A stretch of DNA of 64,000 nt, taken from positions 1 through 64,000 of the forward strand of contig NZ_LZJN01000191.1 of the NCBI RefSeq assembly GCF_001667735.1. Reading direction: 5' to 3'. The position numbers and the translations under genes were made by a program. Position 1 is the stretch's first letter; the number at the start of each line of letters is the position of its first letter. Below are positions 1 through 7,327 of the stretch, piece after piece. Under the pieces are notes generated by a model. That model ran no database searches and was not told where the DNA came from. It saw only the letters and a list, made by a program, of their open reading frames with translations. Source of the DNA: Mycobacterium sp. E183. GTDB lineage: Bacteria; Actinomycetota; Actinomycetes; Mycobacteriales; Mycobacteriaceae.

Positions 1-50
1 CCCAGGTCGTCATCACCACGGTCGGCCCCTACACCCGCTACGGGCTTCCG
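1..50 (+). repeat. 50-bp exact direct copy of an internal piece of the 751-2007 gene
   Basis: Bases 1-50 are identical to 989-1038, inside the saccharopine-dehydrogenase-like gene. After base 50 the identity stops, although 51-78 still resembles 1041-1068, sharing the GC-rich core GCGCCGCGGCGGGC. The copy is too short to be a gene and abuts an inverted piece of rpfE. It is either an assembly or library chimera at a contig edge, or a real microhomology-mediated rearrangement. Confidence 0.95.
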
Positions 51-185
51 GGTCGGTGCGGGCGCCGCGGCGGGCGCCATGTTGGGGTCGAAGCCCGTCG
101 GCTCCGCGGTGGCGGTCGCCGAAGGGATGGTCACGAGGGTGCCCGTGACCGCGGCAAGAACGAGCGTCTTACGGACGTTCTTCAA
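51..185 (-). pseudogene. rpfE: rpfE 5' fragment: start codon, signal peptide and first linker, inverted
   Basis: On the minus strand a TTG at 185-183 follows a good ribosome-binding site (GAAAGGAAAG, about 193-202). It opens 45 codons beginning MKNVRKTLVLAAVTGTLVT, a typical Sec signal peptide with an Ala-X-Ala cleavage region, followed by GFDPNMAP. This matches the N-terminus I know for RpfE, a secreted resuscitation-promoting muralytic enzyme. The frame breaks at base 51, where it joins antisense sequence of the neighbouring gene, so no Rpf catalytic domain follows. The missing domain lies on the opposite strand at 366-677. The two parts read coherently if 51 to about 365 is flipped. Confidence 0.75.
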
Positions 186-220
186 TATCTTTCCTTTCGC
201 GGGGCGCGCGCGCCAAAGCA

Positions 221-238
221 AGCCCACGGGGGTGGGCT
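221..238 (-). terminator. Hairpin in rpfE leader, possible attenuator
   Basis: A perfect 7-bp inverted repeat (AGCCCAC, 4-nt loop, GTGGGCT) lies about 19 nt upstream of the rpfE ribosome-binding site. On the minus strand it is followed by TGCTTT. It sits between a possible ligand-binding leader and the start codon, where a riboswitch expression platform would be. Confidence 0.5.
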
Positions 239-240
239 GA

Positions 241-365
241 CGGTTTTTGGTTGGTGCGGAAACCTGCTTCGGAACGTGCCGGCTTGTCCTGGCACGACAG
301 CGGTGGGCTCGATTCGCCCGGCGGAGTGTTACCGCCGGCCACGGACGCGACTTCGCCGTCCGCGG
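241..365 (-). promoter_or_regulatory. Candidate c-di-AMP (ydaO-type) riboswitch in rpfE leader
   Basis: Read on the minus strand, the leader has in order: GGCGGTAACAC paired with CCGCC, then GGGCGAATC, a 6-bp stem-loop (CGTGCC...GGCACG), then TTCCGAAGC and a CCGCACC run. This resembles the conserved blocks of the ydaO family (GGGGUGAAUC, variable hairpin, CCGAAUCCG). That family is known upstream of actinobacterial cell-wall hydrolase and rpf genes. The match is by eye. Some conserved bases differ, and the 5' part of the aptamer may be cut off by the breakpoint near 365. Confidence 0.4.
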
Positions 366-677
366 CCCCGCGCACCCGCGGGCTTCGACCCGAACCTGCC
401 GCCGCCTCCCGGCCCGGAAGCCCCGCCGCCTCCGCCGGTGCGGGCGTACAGCGTGAACTGGGACGCCATCGCGCAGTGTGAGTCGGGTGGCAACTGGGGA
501 ATCAGCACCGGCAACGGCTTCTCCGGCGGCCTGCAGTTCACGCCGAGCACCTGGCGCGCCAACGGCGGGTCGGGCTCTCCCGCCGGCGCGAGCCGCGAGG
601 AGCAGATCCGGGTGGCCGAGAACGTGCTGCACTCGCAGGGCATCGGCGCCTGGCCGGTCTGCGGACGCCGCGGCTGA
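276..677 (+). CDS. rpfE: RpfE catalytic-domain part, detached from its start
   Basis: Only the segment from about base 366 looks native: GFDPNLPPPP, a proline-rich linker, then the Rpf domain starting at YSVNWDAIAQCESGGNW and ending WPVCGRRG. The conserved glutamate of the transglycosylase active site (in CESGG) and the two cysteines of the Rpf fold are present, so the domain itself is intact. Rpf proteins cleave peptidoglycan glycan strands and support resuscitation and growth. The in-frame ORF opens at 276, but residues before about 30 come from the inverted leader and carry no signal peptide. As arranged here the product would not be exported. The partner fragment is at 51-185 on the minus strand. 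Confidence 0.7.
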   Translation: MPACPGTTAVGSIRPAECYRRPRTRLRRPRPRAPAGFDPNLPPPPGPEAPPPPPVRAYSVNWDAIAQCESGGNWGISTGNGFSGGLQFTPSTWRANGGSGSPAGASREEQIRVAENVLHSQGIGAWPVCGRRG

Positions 678-688
678 CCATCGCACTA

Positions 689-725
689 ATAAGTAATGCC
701 GGGCCTTGGGCCCGGCATTACTTAT
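689..725 (+). terminator. Strong intrinsic-type hairpin after rpfE
   Basis: A perfect 17-bp inverted repeat has a 3-nt loop: ATAAGTAATGCCGGGCC (689-705), TTG, and the complementary arm (709-725). It starts 12 nt after the rpfE stop codon and ends 12 nt before the -10 box of the next gene. No U-tract follows, which is common in mycobacteria. Confidence 0.8.
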
Positions 726-737
726 CTGCGGGTCCGG

Positions 738-743
738 TAGCGT
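738..743 (+). promoter_or_regulatory. -10 box (TAGCGT) for leaderless 751 gene
   Basis: TAGCGT fits the mycobacterial TANNNT element and ends 7 nt before the GTG at 751. Transcription would start at or next to the start codon. Confidence 0.5.
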
Positions 744-750
744 CGGGCGC

Positions 751-2007
751 GTGACCGCAACGCCGCGCGAATTCGACATCGTGTTGTACGGGGCGACCGG
801 CTTCGTCGGGAAGTTGACCGCCGAATACCTGGCACGGTCGGGTCCGGGCACGCGGGTGGCGCTGGCCGGCAGGTCAACCGAGCGGCTGCGGGCCGTCCGC
901 GGCACGCTGGGCGAGTCCGCCCAGTCCTGGCCGCTGATCGCCGCCGACGCCTCGTCGCCGTCGACGCTGAACGAGATGGCGGCCCGCACCCAGGTCGTCA
1001 TCACCACGGTCGGCCCCTACACCCGCTACGGGCTTCCGCTGGTGGCTGCGTGCGCCGCGGCGGGCACCGATTACGCCGACCTGACCGGCGAACCGCCGTT
1101 CATCCGCAACAGCATCGACTCCTACCACAAGCAGGCCGCCGACACCGGCGCCCGCATCGTGCACGCGTGCGGATTCGATTCCGTTCCGTCGGATCTCACG
1201 GTGTATGCGCTGTATCTCGCGGCGCGCGACGACGGCGCGGGCGAGCTTGCCGAGACCGATTTCGTCGTGCGTTCGCTGTCCGGCGGACTGTCCGGCGGCA
1301 CCATCGCCTCGCTCCTGGAAGTTCTCGACGCCGCCTCCGGGGATCCCGACATCCGGCGCCAGCTGGCCGACCCCTACACGCTGAGCGGCGATCGCGCCGC
1401 CGAACCGGAGTTGGGCCGCCAGCCCGATCTGCCCTGGCGTCGTGGCCGCGAGATCGCGCCCGAACTGGCCGGCGTGTGGACCGGCGGATTCATGATGGCG
1501 CCGGCCAACACGCGAATCGTCAGGCGCAGCAACGCGTTACTGGACTGGGCCTACGGCCGGCGGTTCCGTTACACCGAGAGCATGAGCTTGGGATCATCGC
1601 CCCTGGCGCCGGTGGGATCCGCCGTCTTGAGCGGCGTGGGCAACGCGAGCATGGAGTTGGGCAGCCGCTATTTCAAGTTGCTGCCGCGCCGGCTGGTGGA
1701 GCGCGTCATCCCGAAGCCCGGCACCGGGCCCAGCGCGGCGGTCCGCGAGCGCGGCTACTACCGCGTCGAGACCTACACCACCACAACCACCGGCGCGCGA
1801 TACGTGGCGCGCATGGAGCAGCGCGGAGACCCCGGCTACAAGGCGACCTCCGTGCTGCTGGGGGAGTGCGGCCTTGCACTCGCGTTCGACCGTGACAAGC
1901 TCACCGACCTGCGCGGCGTCCTCACTCCCGCGGCCGCCATGGGCGACGCGCTGCTGGCCAGGTTCCCCGCCGCCGGTGTGACACTGCACGTCGACCGACT
2001 GCCATAG
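751..2007 (+). CDS. Saccharopine dehydrogenase-like (trans-acting enoyl reductase type) oxidoreductase, Rv2449c family
   Basis: This 418-residue protein has an N-terminal Rossmann fold (DIVLYGATGFVGKLTAEYL near residue 8) followed by the saccharopine-dehydrogenase-like domain (HACGFDSVPSDL). The family includes the phthiocerol/phenolglycolipid trans-acting enoyl reductase Rv2953, but most members have no proven substrate. GTG 751 is chosen because it gives the length I recall for Rv2449c (about 419) and has a -10 box 7 nt upstream. A longer frame from 706 would start inside the rpfE terminator. Bases 989-1038 are duplicated at the left edge of the window. NAD(P)-dependent redox chemistry is likely; the pathway is unknown. 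Confidence 0.85.
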   Translation: MTATPREFDIVLYGATGFVGKLTAEYLARSGPGTRVALAGRSTERLRAVRGTLGESAQSWPLIAADASSPSTLNEMAARTQVVITTVGPYTRYGLPLVAACAAAGTDYADLTGEPPFIRNSIDSYHKQAADTGARIVHACGFDSVPSDLTVYALYLAARDDGAGELAETDFVVRSLSGGLSGGTIASLLEVLDAASGDPDIRRQLADPYTLSGDRAAEPELGRQPDLPWRRGREIAPELAGVWTGGFMMAPANTRIVRRSNALLDWAYGRRFRYTESMSLGSSPLAPVGSAVLSGVGNASMELGSRYFKLLPRRLVERVIPKPGTGPSAAVRERGYYRVETYTTTTTGARYVARMEQRGDPGYKATSVLLGECGLALAFDRDKLTDLRGVLTPAAAMGDALLARFPAAGVTLHVDRLP

Positions 2008-2060
2008 TGAGCTGCCTCACCGGCGATTCAGGCACTTACATCGGGGTGAACGGCGCTCCC

Positions 2061-2066
2061 TAGAAT
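2061..2066 (+). promoter_or_regulatory. -10 box (TAGAAT) for leaderless valS
   Basis: TAGAAT lies 6 nt upstream of the valS GTG (2073). There is no Shine-Dalgarno sequence, so a leaderless mRNA is likely. Confidence 0.6.
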
Positions 2067-2072
2067 TGACGG

Positions 2073-4730
2073 GTGACCGCCAGCCGCAGCCCCGCCACCG
2101 ACCTGCCGAAGTCGTGGGATCCCGCTGCGGCCGAAGGCGCTATCTACCAGAAGTGGCTCGATGCGGGCTACTTCGAGGCCGACCCGACCAGTGCCAAACC
2201 CGGGTACTCCATTGTGCTGCCGCCGCCGAACGTCACCGGCAGCCTGCACATGGGTCACGCGCTGGAACACACCATGATGGACGCCCTCACGCGCCGCAAG
2301 CGCATGCAGGGATATGAGGTGTTGTGGCAGCCGGGCATGGACCACGCGGGCATCGCTACCCAGAGTGTGGTCGAAAAGCAGCTCGCGGTCGACGGCAAGA
2401 CCAAGGAGGACTTCGGCCGGGAGCTGTTCGTCGAGAAGGTGTGGGACTGGAAGCGCGAGTCCGGGGGCGCCATCGGCGGCCAGATGCGCCGGCTCGGCGA
2501 CGGGGTGGCGTGGAGCCGCGACCGGTTCACCATGGACGAGGGCCTGTCACGGGCGGTGCGCACCATCTTCAAGCGGCTCTACGACGCGGGGCTGATCTAT
2601 CAGGCCGAGCGGCTGGTGAACTGGTCCCCGGTGCTCGAGACGGCGATCTCCGACCTCGAGGTCAACTACCTTGACGTCGAAGGCGAGCTGGTGTCGTTCC
2701 GCTACGGCTCGCTCGACGACTCGCAACCTCACATCGTGGTCGCCACCACGCGGGTCGAGACGATGCTCGGCGACACCGCGATCGCGGTCCACCCCGACGA
2801 CGCGCGCTACCGCGACCTCGTCGGCACCACGTTGCCGCATCCCTTCCTGGACCGGCAGCTGCTGATCGTGGCCGACGAGCACGTCGACCCGGAATTCGGC
2901 ACGGGCGCAGTCAAAGTCACGCCGGCGCATGATCCGAATGACTTCGAGATCGGGTTGCGGCACCAACTGCCGATGATCTCGATCATGGACACCAAGGGCC
3001 GGATCGCCGACACGGGAACGCAATTCGACGGCATGGACCGCTTCGAGGCCAGGGTCGCGGTGCGCGAGGCGCTGGCCGCCCAGGGCCGCGTCGTCGAGGA
3101 GAAGCGCCCCTACCTGCACAGCGTCGGGCACTCCGAGCGCAGCGGCGAGCCGATCGAGCCGCGGCTGTCGCTGCAATGGTGGGTGCGGGTGGAATCGCTG
3201 GCCAAGGCCGCCGGTGACGCGGTTCGCAACGGCGACACCGTGATTCACCCCGCCAGCCTGGAGCCGCGCTGGTTCGCGTGGGTCGACGACATGCACGACT
3301 GGTGCATCTCGCGGCAGCTGTGGTGGGGCCATCGCATCCCGATCTGGTACGGGCCCAACGGGGAACAGGTGTGTGTGGGGCCCGACGAGACGCCGCCGGA
3401 GGGTTGGGAGCAGGACCCCGACGTGCTGGACACCTGGTTCTCGTCGGCGCTATGGCCATTTTCCACACTGGGCTGGCCGGAGAAGACCCCGGAACTGGAA
3501 AAGTTCTACCCGACAAGCGTTTTGGTCACCGGATACGACATCTTGTTCTTTTGGGTGGCGCGGATGATGATGTTCGGCACGTTCGTGGGGGGCGACGACG
3601 CCATCACCCTGGACGGCCGGCGCGGCCCGCAGGTGCCGTTCACCGACGTGTTCCTGCACGGGCTGATCCGCGACGAATTCGGCCGCAAGATGAGCAAATC
3701 CAAGGGCAATGTCATCGACCCGCTGGACTGGGTGGACATGTTCGGGGCGGACGCGCTGAGGTTCACGCTCGCCCGCGGCGCCAGCCCCGGCGGCGACCTG
3801 GCCGTCGGCGAGGACGCCGTGCGCGCGTCGCGCAATTTCTGCACCAAGCTTTTCAACGCCACTCGTTACGCGCTGCTGAACGGGGCCCAGCTCGCGCCGC
3901 TTCCGGCGCAGAACGAGCTGACCGATGCCGACCGCTGGATCCTGGGACGGCTGGAAGAGGTTCGCGCCGAGGTGGATTCGGCGCTCGACGGTTACGAGTT
4001 CAGCCGCGCCTGCGAGGCGCTGTACCACTTCGCGTGGGACGAATTCTGCGACTGGTACGTCGAATTGGCCAAGACGCAGCTGGCCGAGGGGGGCGCGCAC
4101 ACCACCGCCGTCCTCGCCGCCGTCCTGGACACCCTGCTGCGCCTGCTGCACCCCGTGATCCCATTCCTCACCGAGGCGCTGTGGCAGGCGCTGACCGACC
4201 AGGAGTCGCTGGTGATCGCCGACTGGCCACAGTCGTCGCGTATCGGGCTGGATCCCGTTGCCGCGCAACGGATCATCGACATGCAGCGGCTGGTCACTGA
4301 GGTCCGCCGGTTCCGCAGCGACCAAGGCCTGGCCGACCGGCAGAAAGTGCCGGCGCGGCTGGGCGGGGTGGACGGCGCGGATCTGAGCACCCAGGTGGCC
4401 GCGGTGACATCGCTGGCCTGGCTCACCGCGCCGGGCGACGATTTCGAGCCGTCGGTGTCTCTGGAGGTGCGGCTCGGGCCCAACATGGACCACACGGTCG
4501 TCGTCGAACTCGACACCTCGGGCACCATCGACGTCGCCGCGGAACGCCGCCGCCTGGAGAAAGATCTCGCCGCGGCGCAGAAGGAATTGGCCTCGACCAC
4601 CGCCAAATTGGCCAACGAGGACTTCCTGGCCAAGGCCCCGCCGAACGTCGTCGGCAAGATCCGGGACCGCCAACGGGTGGCCCAGGACGAAACCGACCGG
4701 ATCACCGCGCGGCTGGCCGGGTTGCAGTGA
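2073..4730 (+). CDS. valS: Valyl-tRNA synthetase
   Basis: This 885-residue class Ia synthetase charges tRNA(Val) with valine in the cytosol. The HIGH motif appears as HMGH at residues 59-62 after PPPNVTGSL, and KMSKS is at 539-543. Between them lies the editing (CP1) domain. The C-terminus carries the anticodon-binding region and the valyl-type coiled-coil arm (residues about 815-885, rich in Glu, Arg and Lys). Length fits mycobacterial ValS (about 876). GTG 2073 is chosen for the -10 box directly upstream. No T-box leader is visible in the 65-nt gap. The gene overlaps folC by 4 nt (GTGA), so the two are likely co-translated. Confidence 0.97.
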   Translation: MTASRSPATDLPKSWDPAAAEGAIYQKWLDAGYFEADPTSAKPGYSIVLPPPNVTGSLHMGHALEHTMMDALTRRKRMQGYEVLWQPGMDHAGIATQSVVEKQLAVDGKTKEDFGRELFVEKVWDWKRESGGAIGGQMRRLGDGVAWSRDRFTMDEGLSRAVRTIFKRLYDAGLIYQAERLVNWSPVLETAISDLEVNYLDVEGELVSFRYGSLDDSQPHIVVATTRVETMLGDTAIAVHPDDARYRDLVGTTLPHPFLDRQLLIVADEHVDPEFGTGAVKVTPAHDPNDFEIGLRHQLPMISIMDTKGRIADTGTQFDGMDRFEARVAVREALAAQGRVVEEKRPYLHSVGHSERSGEPIEPRLSLQWWVRVESLAKAAGDAVRNGDTVIHPASLEPRWFAWVDDMHDWCISRQLWWGHRIPIWYGPNGEQVCVGPDETPPEGWEQDPDVLDTWFSSALWPFSTLGWPEKTPELEKFYPTSVLVTGYDILFFWVARMMMFGTFVGGDDAITLDGRRGPQVPFTDVFLHGLIRDEFGRKMSKSKGNVIDPLDWVDMFGADALRFTLARGASPGGDLAVGEDAVRASRNFCTKLFNATRYALLNGAQLAPLPAQNELTDADRWILGRLEEVRAEVDSALDGYEFSRACEALYHFAWDEFCDWYVELAKTQLAEGGAHTTAVLAAVLDTLLRLLHPVIPFLTEALWQALTDQESLVIADWPQSSRIGLDPVAAQRIIDMQRLVTEVRRFRSDQGLADRQKVPARLGGVDGADLSTQVAAVTSLAWLTAPGDDFEPSVSLEVRLGPNMDHTVVVELDTSGTIDVAAERRRLEKDLAAAQKELASTTAKLANEDFLAKAPPNVVGKIRDRQRVAQDETDRITARLAGLQ

Positions 4731-6184
4731 GCGAGCCCTCCGACTGGTCCGAGCCCGGCCGCGAAGATCACGGCGCCACCAGCCTGGCCCCGACCCCCGA
4801 CGAGATCGCCTCCCTGCTCCAGGTCGAACACCTGCTGGACCAACGCTGGCCGGAGACGAAGATCGAGCCGAGCCTGACCCGGATCAGCGCACTGATGGAC
4901 CTGCTGGGCTCGCCGCAACTGGCCTATCCCTCGATCCACATCGCCGGCACCAACGGCAAGACCTCGGTCGCGCGCATGGTCGACGCGCTGGTGACCGCGT
5001 TGCACCGGCGTACCGGGCGAACCACCAGCCCGCACCTGCAATCGGCGGTGGAGCGCATCGCGATCGACGGGCGCCCGATCACCCCCGCGCAGTACGTCGC
5101 GACGTACCGGGAGATCGAGCCCTTCGTGCAGATGATCGACGCGAAGTCGCAAGCCGCGGGCGGACCGGCGATGAGCAAGTTCGAGGTGTTGACCGCGATG
5201 GCGTTCGCTGCGTTCGCCGACGCACCCGTCGACGTCGCGGTCATCGAGGTCGGCATGGGCGGGCGGTGGGACGCCACCAACGTCGTCAACGCCCCGGTGG
5301 CGGTCATCACCCCGGTCGGCATCGACCACGTCGAGTACCTCGGAAACGACCTCGCCGGTATCGCCGGCGAGAAGGCCGGGATCATCACCAAAGCACCTGA
5401 CGGCGCGCCGGACACCGTCGCCGTCATCGCGCGCCAGGCCCCCGAGGCGATGGAGGTGCTACTGGCCCAGACGGTGCGCGCCGACGCCGCGGTGGCCCGC
5501 GAGGATTCGGAGTTCGCGGTCTTGAGCCGTCAGGTCGCGATCGGCGGCCAGGTGCTGGAACTGCAGGGCCTCGGCGGGGTGTACTCCGACCTGTACCTGC
5601 CGCTGCACGGCGAACACCAGGCGCACAACGCGGCGGTGGCGCTCGCGGCGGTGGAGGCCTTCTTCGGCGCCGGCGCTCAGCGGCAGCTCGACGTCGAGGC
5701 GGTGCGGGCCGGCTTCGCCGCCGTCACCAGCCCCGGCCGGCTGGAGCGCATGCGCAGCGCGCCCACCGTGTTCATCGACGCCGCGCACAACCCGGCCGGC
5801 GCGGCCGCGCTGGCGCAGACCCTGAGCGAGGAATTCGACTTCCGCTACCTGGTCGGTGTGCTCAGCGTGCTGGCCGACAAGGACGTCGACGGCATCCTTG
5901 GCGCGCTCGAACCGGTGTTGGACGCCGTCGTCGTCACCCACAACGGGTCCCCGCGGGCGCTGGACGTCGAGTCGCTGGCGCTGGCGGCCGGGGAGCGATT
6001 CGGCCCCGAACGGGTGGTTTCGGCCGAGAACCTGCGCGACGCCATCGACGCCGCGACCGCGCTGGTCGACGACGCGACGCTGGACGCCGACGCGGAGGCG
6101 TTCTCCGGCACCGGGATCGTCATTACCGGCTCGGTCGTCACCGCCGGGGCGGCGCGGACCCTCTTTGGCCGGGATCCGGAATGA
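4727..6184 (+). CDS. folC: Folylpolyglutamate synthase / dihydrofolate synthase
   Basis: This 485-residue Mur-ligase-family enzyme adds glutamate to dihydropteroate and to folates using ATP, which retains folates in the cell. The ATP loop IAGTNGKTSVARM is near residue 75. The Mur-type central motifs EVGMGGRWDATN and the C-terminal ligand domain (ERMRSAPTVFIDAAHNPAG) are all present. Length matches M. tuberculosis FolC (487). The GTG start overlaps the valS stop, and the stop overlaps the next start (ATGA), giving a three-gene translationally coupled unit. The first 30 residues are acidic and variable, as usual in actinobacterial FolC. Confidence 0.96.
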   Translation: MSEPSDWSEPGREDHGATSLAPTPDEIASLLQVEHLLDQRWPETKIEPSLTRISALMDLLGSPQLAYPSIHIAGTNGKTSVARMVDALVTALHRRTGRTTSPHLQSAVERIAIDGRPITPAQYVATYREIEPFVQMIDAKSQAAGGPAMSKFEVLTAMAFAAFADAPVDVAVIEVGMGGRWDATNVVNAPVAVITPVGIDHVEYLGNDLAGIAGEKAGIITKAPDGAPDTVAVIARQAPEAMEVLLAQTVRADAAVAREDSEFAVLSRQVAIGGQVLELQGLGGVYSDLYLPLHGEHQAHNAAVALAAVEAFFGAGAQRQLDVEAVRAGFAAVTSPGRLERMRSAPTVFIDAAHNPAGAAALAQTLSEEFDFRYLVGVLSVLADKDVDGILGALEPVLDAVVVTHNGSPRALDVESLALAAGERFGPERVVSAENLRDAIDAATALVDDATLDADAEAFSGTGIVITGSVVTAGAARTLFGRDPE

Positions 6185-6531
6185 CCGATCCCGACCGGCC
6201 CGACCCCTGGAAGAGCTTCGGCGCGGTGATGGCCGCGACGCTCCTGCTGGAGGCGATCGTCGTATTGCTGGCGATTCCGGTGGTGGGCGCGGTGGGCGGC
6301 GGGCTGACCTCGGTGTCCCTGGGCTACCTGGTCAGCGTGGCCGGCCTGCTCATCGTGCTGGGCGGGCTGCAGCGCAAACCGTGGGCGATCTGGGTGAACC
6401 TGGCCGCTCAGCTGCTCCTACTCGTCGGCTTCGCGGTGTACCCGGGCGTGGGCTTCATCGGGGTGCTGTTCACCGGCTTGTGGGCGCTGATCGCGTATTT
6501 CCGGGCCGAGGTGCTGCGGCGTCAGCGGTAG
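6181..6531 (+). CDS. Small four-helix membrane protein, DUF4233 / Rv2446c family
   Basis: This 116-residue protein has a short acidic N-terminus (MTDPDRPDPWKSFGAVMAA) and about four hydrophobic helices at residues 12-38, 42-60, 66-84 and 86-106. It ends in a basic tail. The family is actinobacterial and almost always sits directly after folC. Its function is unknown. ATG overlaps the folC stop by 4 nt, so production is coupled to FolC. Nothing in the sequence suggests a catalytic site. Confidence 0.85.
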   Translation: MTDPDRPDPWKSFGAVMAATLLLEAIVVLLAIPVVGAVGGGLTSVSLGYLVSVAGLLIVLGGLQRKPWAIWVNLAAQLLLLVGFAVYPGVGFIGVLFTGLWALIAYFRAEVLRRQR

Positions 6532-6575
6532 GGCCGGGCGCGGTCGCCACCCGAGGAGATCGCCGCCCGGTTCTG

Positions 6576-6581
6576 TACGCT
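6576..6581 (+). promoter_or_regulatory. -10 box (TACGCT) for leaderless ndk
   Basis: TACGCT lies 7 nt upstream of the ndk GTG (6589). The nearest purine-rich stretch (GAGGAG, about 6553) is too far away to act as a ribosome-binding site. Confidence 0.5.
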
Positions 6582-6588
6582 GTGCGCC

Positions 6589-7011
6589 GTGACCGAACGG
6601 ACCCTCGTACTCATCAAGCCCGACGGCGTCGAGCGGCAGTTGATCGGGGAAATCCTCAGCCGGATCGAGCGCAAGGGCCTGACCATCGTCGCGCTGGAGC
6701 TTCGGCGCGTCGGCGAGGACCTGGCCGCCGCGCATTACGCCGAGCACGAAGGCAAGCCCTTCTTCGGATCCCTGCTGGAGTTCATCACCTCGGGGCCCGT
6801 GGTGGCCGCGATCGTCGAGGGACCGCGGGCGATCGCCGCGTTTCGGCAGCTCGCGGGCGGTACCGACCCGGTGGAGAAGGCCACCCCGGGGACGATCCGG
6901 GGCGACTTCGGGCTGGAGACACAGTTCAACCTGGTGCACGGGTCCGATTCCACCGAGTCCGCGAAGCGCGAAATCGCACTCTGGTTTCCCGACGCCGGGG
7001 ACCCCAGCTAA
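6589..7011 (+). CDS. ndk: Nucleoside diphosphate kinase
   Basis: This 140-residue enzyme transfers the terminal phosphate between nucleoside di- and triphosphates through a phosphohistidine. The catalytic histidine is H117 in NLVHGSDS, the same number as in M. tuberculosis NdkA. The N-terminal ERTLVLIKPDGV and the substrate-loop residues are intact. The mycobacterial protein is a hexamer of about 136 residues; this copy has a slightly longer C-terminus. It has its own likely leaderless promoter, separate from the folC unit. A GC-rich inverted repeat (CCCGCCC...GGGCGGG, about 7027-7055) follows and may terminate it. Confidence 0.97.
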   Translation: MTERTLVLIKPDGVERQLIGEILSRIERKGLTIVALELRRVGEDLAAAHYAEHEGKPFFGSLLEFITSGPVVAAIVEGPRAIAAFRQLAGGTDPVEKATPGTIRGDFGLETQFNLVHGSDSTESAKREIALWFPDAGDPS

Positions 7012-7077
7012 CGCCGCCGCGCGGCCCCGCCCGGGACGCGTTTGCTCAGGGGCGGGTGGGCTCGCCGAGTGATGTGG

Positions 7078-7083
7078 GATACT
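7078..7083 (+). promoter_or_regulatory. -10 box (GATACT) of the distal rne promoter
   Basis: GATACT resembles a SigA -10 element and would place the transcript start near 7089-7092, about 237 nt upstream of rne. Mycobacterial rne is known to have a long 5' leader of about this size. No good -35 is visible. Confidence 0.45.
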
Positions 7084-7088
7084 GACGG

Positions 7089-7327
7089 AGGGTGAACGTC
7101 GCCGGACCGGTGTCGGACACCCGAATGAAGACTTAGACAAGCGCGATCATCGCGATCCCGCGTTGGTGCGCGGCATGTCAGGCCGTCATTCAGCACGGCG
7201 CCGAGTGCGTTCCCCGCGAACCGCTCGGGGCGAGACCATCACAAGTCCGGGAGAAGTCACCCGGGCCCATAGCGAAGCCCTCGCGTGGCCGCGTCGCAGG
7301 ACGCGCCCGGGGGCTTGAGGAGAATAC
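7089..7327 (+). promoter_or_regulatory. Long 5' leader of rne
   Basis: This is most of the 316-nt stretch between ndk and rne. It contains the start of a possible 14-codon ORF (7092-7136), several GC-rich self-complementary patches (for example GCGATCATCGC around 7146-7156) and a strong ribosome-binding site (GAGGAGAATAC) just before the GTG at 7328. RNase E is known to control its own mRNA through the 5' leader in several bacteria, and this region is the natural target here. Confidence 0.45.
7092..7136 (+). CDS. Possible leaderless 14-aa upstream ORF in the rne leader
   Basis: GTG 7092 begins 8 nt after the GATACT box and encodes MNVAGPVSDTRMKT before TAG. It has no ribosome-binding site, so it would only be translated if the mRNA starts at or next to the GTG. 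It ends 191 nt before rne. It may be a regulatory uORF or a chance frame. Confidence 0.25.
   Translation: MNVAGPVSDTRMKT

Noticed and set aside
2008..2072. T-box leader for valS
   Set aside because: The gap is only 65 nt, a -10 box abuts the start codon and no T-box sequence is present.
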